Below, in pieces: positions 5,639 to 8,658 of a stretch of DNA of 8,658 bases (position 1 is the first letter of the stretch; each line of letters opens with the position of its first letter). Under the pieces are notes generated by a model. That model was not told the origin of the DNA, did not search any database, and saw nothing but the letters and a program-made list of their open reading frames with translations. The stretch is from Gammaproteobacteria bacterium (GTDB lineage Bacteria > Pseudomonadota > Gammaproteobacteria > Pseudomonadales > Pseudohongiellaceae): positions 1 through 8,658 of the forward strand of contig JAESUT010000038.1 of assembly GCA_016762995.1 (NCBI GenBank), written 5' to 3'. Both the position numbers and the translations under genes were made by a program.

Positions 5639-6607
5639 TCACTTTCCTTTGCTTAGGCGCTTCGTCAACTTTTCTGTGCTGGTAAGCAATTTTTTGTCTG
5701 CTTTCAACTCTTTCTTTAGCTTACCCACAGTCGTTGAAACAGTGCCATAGCGCTTCAGTTTAAATAACTTGGCGATTGACTGCAGGGTTACGGCCGAGAG
5801 CTCCTGACACAGATACATGGCTACCCAGCGCGGCACGTTCTTCGAACCAGGGCCGCGGGCGGCCGTATAAATACTTGTCTCAGAGACTTTAAATTCTTTA
5901 GCTACTACGCTGACGATTTGTTTGCAAGAAGGTCTCCATTTAGCATTCGCGCCTCGGGAAACACCGCGAGAGGCGGTGGCAGATTTCTTCTTTTGTGCCG
6001 CCTTACGAAATTTGTCATCACCAAGTAGGGAAGACAGGTTCTTCTTCCCGTAAAAGTGTGCTAGTTCTTCGGTTACCCCTTGGGCGACTAATTTTTTGTA
6101 AGCGATGGGCCGCTTCGCGGAAGCAGTGTGTAATTGTTTAAGCGTTTCGTCACGATTGAACCAGGTCGGTGGTTTAGCTTTGCGAGTGAAATTAGTATAG
6201 CTAGACCATGGGTAGCTATTCAGCTCAGAAGCCTTCACTCGAGTATGTATGTAGCTTGATAGCGGTAGTAGGTATTTGTCGGCTTGAACTAGCACGGCTT
6301 TGTAACGGCCTCTGAAAAGCGAGCCGTCGCTGCCCTTCATTTTTTGATACTGCTGAGTGTACAAACCATCAATCTGGCGCATGAAGCGACTAAGGTTCGC
6401 TTCTGGCGTTTTCACCACGAGATGATACTCGTCTTTTAGTAAGCAGTAAGCATGCACCTCTACATTGAGTCGAGAACAAGTTTCACTGAGGCTATCGAGG
6501 AAAGCTTCGTAGTATTTCGCTGCAGGAAACACACGCTGTTTGTCAAGGCCGCGATTGGATACGTGATAAACAGCATCGGGATATTCAATTCTCAGTGGTC
6601 TGGCCAT
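5639..6607 (-). CDS. REP-associated-type (RAYT) Y1 transposase protein with DnaA-like C-terminus and altered HUH motif
   Basis: The N-terminal 140 residues are a Y1/IS200-like domain of the RAYT branch: MARPLRIEYPDAVYHVSNRG at the start, VHAYCLL (51-57), NLSRFMRQIDGLYTQ (71-85), LFRGRYKAVLV (98-108) and YPWSSY (132-137). RAYTs nick and join single-stranded DNA at REP hairpins through a metal-binding H-x-H and a tyrosine. Here the usual NHYHL reads DEYHL (Glu60-Tyr61-His62), so the first metal histidine is lost, and the family's YIxLNPVRAG segment reads YIHTRVKAS (from Tyr119), with the N-P gone and the following loop shortened. The rest is intact. Residues about 225-300 look like a DnaA domain IV-type helix-turn-helix, with RYGTVSTTVGKLKKEL resembling the DnaA recognition segment. 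The C-terminus is rich in Lys. No terminal inverted repeats or target duplication were seen, so this is not a typical insertion sequence. It may be a domesticated DNA-binding protein; that is inference. Confidence 0.85.
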   Translation of the reverse strand: MARPLRIEYPDAVYHVSNRGLDKQRVFPAAKYYEAFLDSLSETCSRLNVEVHAYCLLKDEYHLVVKTPEANLSRFMRQIDGLYTQQYQKMKGSDGSLFRGRYKAVLVQADKYLLPLSSYIHTRVKASELNSYPWSSYTNFTRKAKPPTWFNRDETLKQLHTASAKRPIAYKKLVAQGVTEELAHFYGKKNLSSLLGDDKFRKAAQKKKSATASRGVSRGANAKWRPSCKQIVSVVAKEFKVSETSIYTAARGPGSKNVPRWVAMYLCQELSAVTLQSIAKLFKLKRYGTVSTTVGKLKKELKADKKLLTSTEKLTKRLSKGK

Positions 6608-6667
6608 CTTATTGTTCTCTTATTGTTTGGGATAGAATTAGAGCTGACCCTCTATGGGGCAGCCGTA

Positions 6668-6696
6668 TAATTAACGCAAATACCCTAGCGCGTCAA
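6668..6696 (-). promoter_or_regulatory. Possible promoter of the RAYT gene
   Basis: On the minus strand TTGACG (plus 6691-6696) matches five of six -35 bases. After 17 bases comes TAATTA (plus 6668-6673), a poor -10 box. The leader would be about 55 bases, ending in an ill-defined ribosome binding site (agagaacaataag before the ATG). The -35 is good and the spacing is right, but the -10 is weak. Confidence 0.3.
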
Positions 6697-6722
6697 CAGC
6701 GTTGAGTTTGATGGATTGAAAA

Positions 6723-6736
6723 TTCGTTTAAACGAA
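6723..6736. repeat. Perfect 14-base palindrome TTCGTTTAAACGAA
   Basis: The sequence is its own reverse complement over 14 bases, with A-rich flanks (gaaaa before, aata after). It lies about 27 bases upstream of the putative -35 box of the RAYT gene, so it could bind a dimeric regulator. A chance palindrome in A/T-rich DNA cannot be excluded. Confidence 0.6.
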
Positions 6737-6844
6737 AATACAGGGTCGTAGTTTGTGGGATGTGTCACTGTAAAGGCAATGTTTTTTACTAATTGTTCCA
6801 CGACAGGAGCGATTCTGGATCTCCATTTAATTCTAGGAATAGTT

Positions 6845-6878
6845 GACCAATTTAGTCTGAATTAGAAATGGATTGGTC
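6845..6878. repeat. Inverted repeat GACCAAT / ATTGGTC downstream of cmoB
   Basis: The 7-base arms 6845-6851 and 6872-6878 are separated by 20 bases and start 35 bases past the cmoB stop. In the cmoB direction no T-run follows, so if it stops transcription it is not a standard intrinsic terminator. Confidence 0.35.
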
Positions 6879-6912
6879 GGTATAGAAGACTGGATATGCA
6901 GCAAGATCGTTA

Positions 6913-7872
6913 CTAAGGCCGAATTGCTTTTATCACAACTCGCTTCGGAGCGGGAAGACCTTCTATTGTGAGCCGCGGATTATTCATATCTAACGCATCT
7001 TCGAGAGAGTCAAATGGCATCCATTCGGTTTTTCGTTGTTCATCAACCGTGGTAATCGATTCATCGATAACCGAAATTTGTTCCATCCCGCAGCGAGAGA
7101 GCCATTGTACTAAAGTGGGAATACTTGGGACGAACCAAACGTTGCCCATGCGCGCATATTTCTTTTCGGGCGTTAGGCTGTAACCTGCCTCGCCATCGAC
7201 ACATATCGATTCAATCACCAGTTCGCCCCCGGGCCGAAGGCAGCTCTTCAGCTGCAGAATATGATCGATCGGCGAGCGCCGGTGATAGATGACCCCCATG
7301 GAAAAAACGGTGTCGAAATAATTCAGTGACGGCGGTAGCTGTTCCAGAGTGAGGGGCAATACAAATACCGGAGACTGGGCTACAAAGTGTTTTAGTAGCC
7401 AGAACTGCGCAAGATAGGCGATATGTGGATCGATGCCCAGCACCATTTCAGCGCCTGCCTCCAACATACGAAATCCGTAGTAGCCATTACCACTACCGAC
7501 GTCGAGTACACGTCGCGATTCAAGCGGCGTGATTTCTTTTTTGAGACGGTCCCATTTTAGATCGGATTGCCACTCCGAATCGATGTCTATGCCGAACAGT
7601 TCGTAAGGGCCCTTGCGCCAAGGGATAAATCCTAGGAGTTGCTCGCGTAGTTGAGCGAGGGTCTCCGGGTCGCTATCGCTAGCGCAACCGATTCTAACCT
7701 TGCTGCCAAACTCTACTGAACTGGGCTGAATCTGGGGCAGTTCGGATAGCAACTTAAGCCATTTTGGGAAATCGCCATAGCGAATTTTCTGCAGGAATTC
7801 GTCCGTCGTGAAGGGAAGCAATGCTTCCAGTGGCGACTCATCAAGCAGTTCTTGTAGAGGCTTTAAGTTCAT
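6913..7872 (-). CDS. cmoB: tRNA U34 carboxymethyltransferase
   Basis: CmoB uses carboxy-S-adenosylmethionine, made by CmoA, to convert 5-hydroxyuridine at tRNA position 34 into 5-carboxymethoxyuridine, which widens wobble decoding. The 319 residues compare with 323 in E. coli, with clear matches along the whole length: IPWRKGPYELFGIDIDSEW (83-101, with Lys87 equivalent to the cofactor-binding Lys91 of E. coli), KWDR (106-109), the methyltransferase motif I DVGSGNGYYGFRM (124-136), GIDP (146-149), FDTVFSMGVIYHRRSP (186-201) and the C-terminal TEWMPFDSL and EGLPAPKR (304-311). The ATG gives the expected N-terminus, but the preceding bases (accgagtaaaaccct) offer little Shine-Dalgarno. It is downstream of cmoA on the same strand, 130 bases apart, so both are probably expressed together, with a second promoter in the gap possible. 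Confidence 0.97.
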   Translation of the reverse strand: MNLKPLQELLDESPLEALLPFTTDEFLQKIRYGDFPKWLKLLSELPQIQPSSVEFGSKVRIGCASDSDPETLAQLREQLLGFIPWRKGPYELFGIDIDSEWQSDLKWDRLKKEITPLESRRVLDVGSGNGYYGFRMLEAGAEMVLGIDPHIAYLAQFWLLKHFVAQSPVFVLPLTLEQLPPSLNYFDTVFSMGVIYHRRSPIDHILQLKSCLRPGGELVIESICVDGEAGYSLTPEKKYARMGNVWFVPSIPTLVQWLSRCGMEQISVIDESITTVDEQRKTEWMPFDSLEDALDMNNPRLTIEGLPAPKRVVIKAIRP

Positions 7873-8002
7873 AGGGTTTTACTCGGTTGATACTAAAAGT
7901 GACCAAAAAGATGTTTGAAGTAGCAGCTTTCTGGTCGCAATTTTAGTGACACATAAAGCCAAGTGACTTTAATCCATATCGAGATGCATTTTTCAGGGTC
8001 GA

Positions 8003-8658
8003 CTACTTAAAGGCAACCATGGAGGCAAAGTTAAAACACTGGAACCAGACATCGACAGACTGAAAACCAATATTCTGCAAGCGGTCTCGATGTACATCTA
8101 GGGTTTCTGGGAGTAAGACCTTCTCCAATGCTGCTCTCTTTTGGCTTATCTCCAATTTGCTATAGCCCATGTTCTCTTTAAAGCTGTGGTACATCTCAAT
8201 AAACAATTGATTGAGCTTCTCATCGGGAAAGGTAATCTTCTCTGAGATGATTAAGACACCGCCTGGCTTCATTCCCGCGTAGATTTTACTTAATAAGGCC
8301 GCCCGCTTGGTTGGAGGGATGAACTGCAGAGTAAAGTTCAGCACTACCACCGAGGCATTTGTTATTTCTGAATCACTCAGGTCTTCGCAGCGACACTCAA
8401 TCTTACTGGCGAATTGTGGCAAACTTGTCAGCTTAGTTTGCAGGCGGTCGATCATAGCAGCGGAGTTATCGATTGCTACTGCTGAGAAGTCTAAGCACTC
8501 AACACGATCCACGGCGGCGAGAGTGGCGCCTCCTAAGCTGCAGCCTAGATCATAGATTCGGCTCTGCTCCTGGCAATACTTCTCTGCCAATACACCGATC
8601 ATGGCTATGATCGTGCTATAGCCCGGAACCGATCGATTGATCATGTCTTCGAATACAG
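8003..8658 (-). CDS. cmoA: Carboxy-S-adenosylmethionine synthase, N-terminus beyond the window
   Basis: CmoA makes carboxy-S-adenosylmethionine from SAM and prephenate, the cofactor that CmoB uses. The frame is open to the right edge: the codons before the ATG at 8642-8644 read V-F-E-D, continuing the family pattern V-F-x-D-M-I-x-R-S-V-P-G-Y, so that ATG is internal and about 25 to 30 N-terminal residues lie outside the window. Visible features, numbered from that internal Met, are RSVPGYSTIIAMIG (4-17), the SAM-binding YDLGCSLGGATLA (31-43), AIDNSAAMIDR (57-67), NFTLQF (103-108), KPGGVLIISEK (125-135), GYSKLEISQKR (159-169) and the C-terminal WFQCFNFASMVAFK. All match E. coli CmoA. The stop is TAG at 8003-8005, and cmoB follows after 130 bases. 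Confidence 0.96.
   Translation of the reverse strand, partial: VFEDMINRSVPGYSTIIAMIGVLAEKYCQEQSRIYDLGCSLGGATLAAVDRVECLDFSAVAIDNSAAMIDRLQTKLTSLPQFASKIECRCEDLSDSEITNASVVVLNFTLQFIPPTKRAALLSKIYAGMKPGGVLIISEKITFPDEKLNQLFIEMYHSFKENMGYSKLEISQKRAALEKVLLPETLDVHRDRLQNIGFQSVDVWFQCFNFASMVAFK

Larger units (their letters stand above)
6608..6912. other. 305-base spacer between cmoB and the RAYT gene
   Basis: There is no convincing gene here. The small plus-strand frame that overlaps 6452-6670 is antisense to the RAYT gene. The spacer holds a possible promoter for the RAYT gene (6668-6696), a perfect 14-base palindrome (6723-6736) and a 7-base inverted repeat (6845-6878) just beyond the cmoB stop. No T-rich intrinsic terminator for cmoB is obvious on the minus strand. 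Confidence 0.6.

Noticed and set aside
5609..5662. Inverted repeat AAGCGCCT / AGGCGCTT spanning the end of the RAYT gene
   Set aside because: The 8-base arms are 38 bases apart and one lies inside the coding sequence; no T-run follows and no partner exists at the other end of the gene, so neither a terminator nor an insertion-sequence end is supported.
5639..6607. Complete insertion sequence with terminal repeats
   Set aside because: I see no matched terminal repeats, target-site duplication or left-end/right-end hairpins; RAYT-type proteins are normally single-copy and not flanked by such ends.
7873..8002. Terminator between cmoA and cmoB
   Set aside because: Only short 5-base inverted repeats (GACCA/TGGTC, TAAAG/CTTTA) occur, with no strong stem followed by Ts on the minus strand.

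Overview
The window reads as two unlike pieces of DNA joined near position 2074. Positions 1 to about 2074 look like Bacteroidetes (Cytophagia-like) DNA: the reading frames lack Shine-Dalgarno sequences, a secreted protein carries a typical short signal peptide ending in KAQ, and a low-complexity array of a 16-base unit built around GTAAGACCGCTGCGCT lies between genes. From about 2075 to the end, the genes are unmistakably gammaproteobacterial: algC, coaBC, radC, rpmB, rpmG, cmoB and cmoA, in the coaBC/radC/rpmBG neighbourhood known from Pseudomonas-like and marine gammaproteobacteria. The base composition and the simple set of housekeeping genes suit a marine gammaproteobacterium, but the species cannot be read from this alone.

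Layout, left part: a 5'-cut SRAP-like (YedK/HMCES-type) fragment (1-282); a repeat-filled spacer (283-607) with a direct tandem array and an inverted copy; a complete SRAP protein (608-1399) that would protect abasic sites in single-stranded DNA; and a secreted protein of unknown function (1414 to about 2074) that appears to carry a one-base frameshift near 2008 and is then cut off at the junction.

Layout, right part: the first 211 codons of algC (phosphomannomutase/phosphoglucomutase, minus strand), also cut at the junction; coaBC (coenzyme A synthesis, minus); a divergent spacer with several small inverted repeats; radC (plus); a good sigma70-type promoter at 4892-4920 driving rpmB-rpmG (ribosomal proteins L28 and L33, the latter only 51 codons); a strong intrinsic terminator at 5495-5526; a REP-associated-type (RAYT, Y1/HUH) transposase protein on the minus strand, with a DnaA-domain-IV-like C-terminus and an altered HUH motif (EYH instead of HYH); a 305-base spacer with a perfect 14-base palindrome; and cmoB and cmoA (minus), which together make 5-carboxymethoxyuridine in the tRNA wobble position. 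cmoA runs off the right edge.

The most important points for a reader are the broken-gene-to-broken-gene junction (most simply a chimeric clone or misassembly, less likely a real recombination), the missing dut between coaBC and algC, and the intact but apparently catalytically altered RAYT protein. I found no CRISPR array, tRNA, rRNA, phage gene or defence system.
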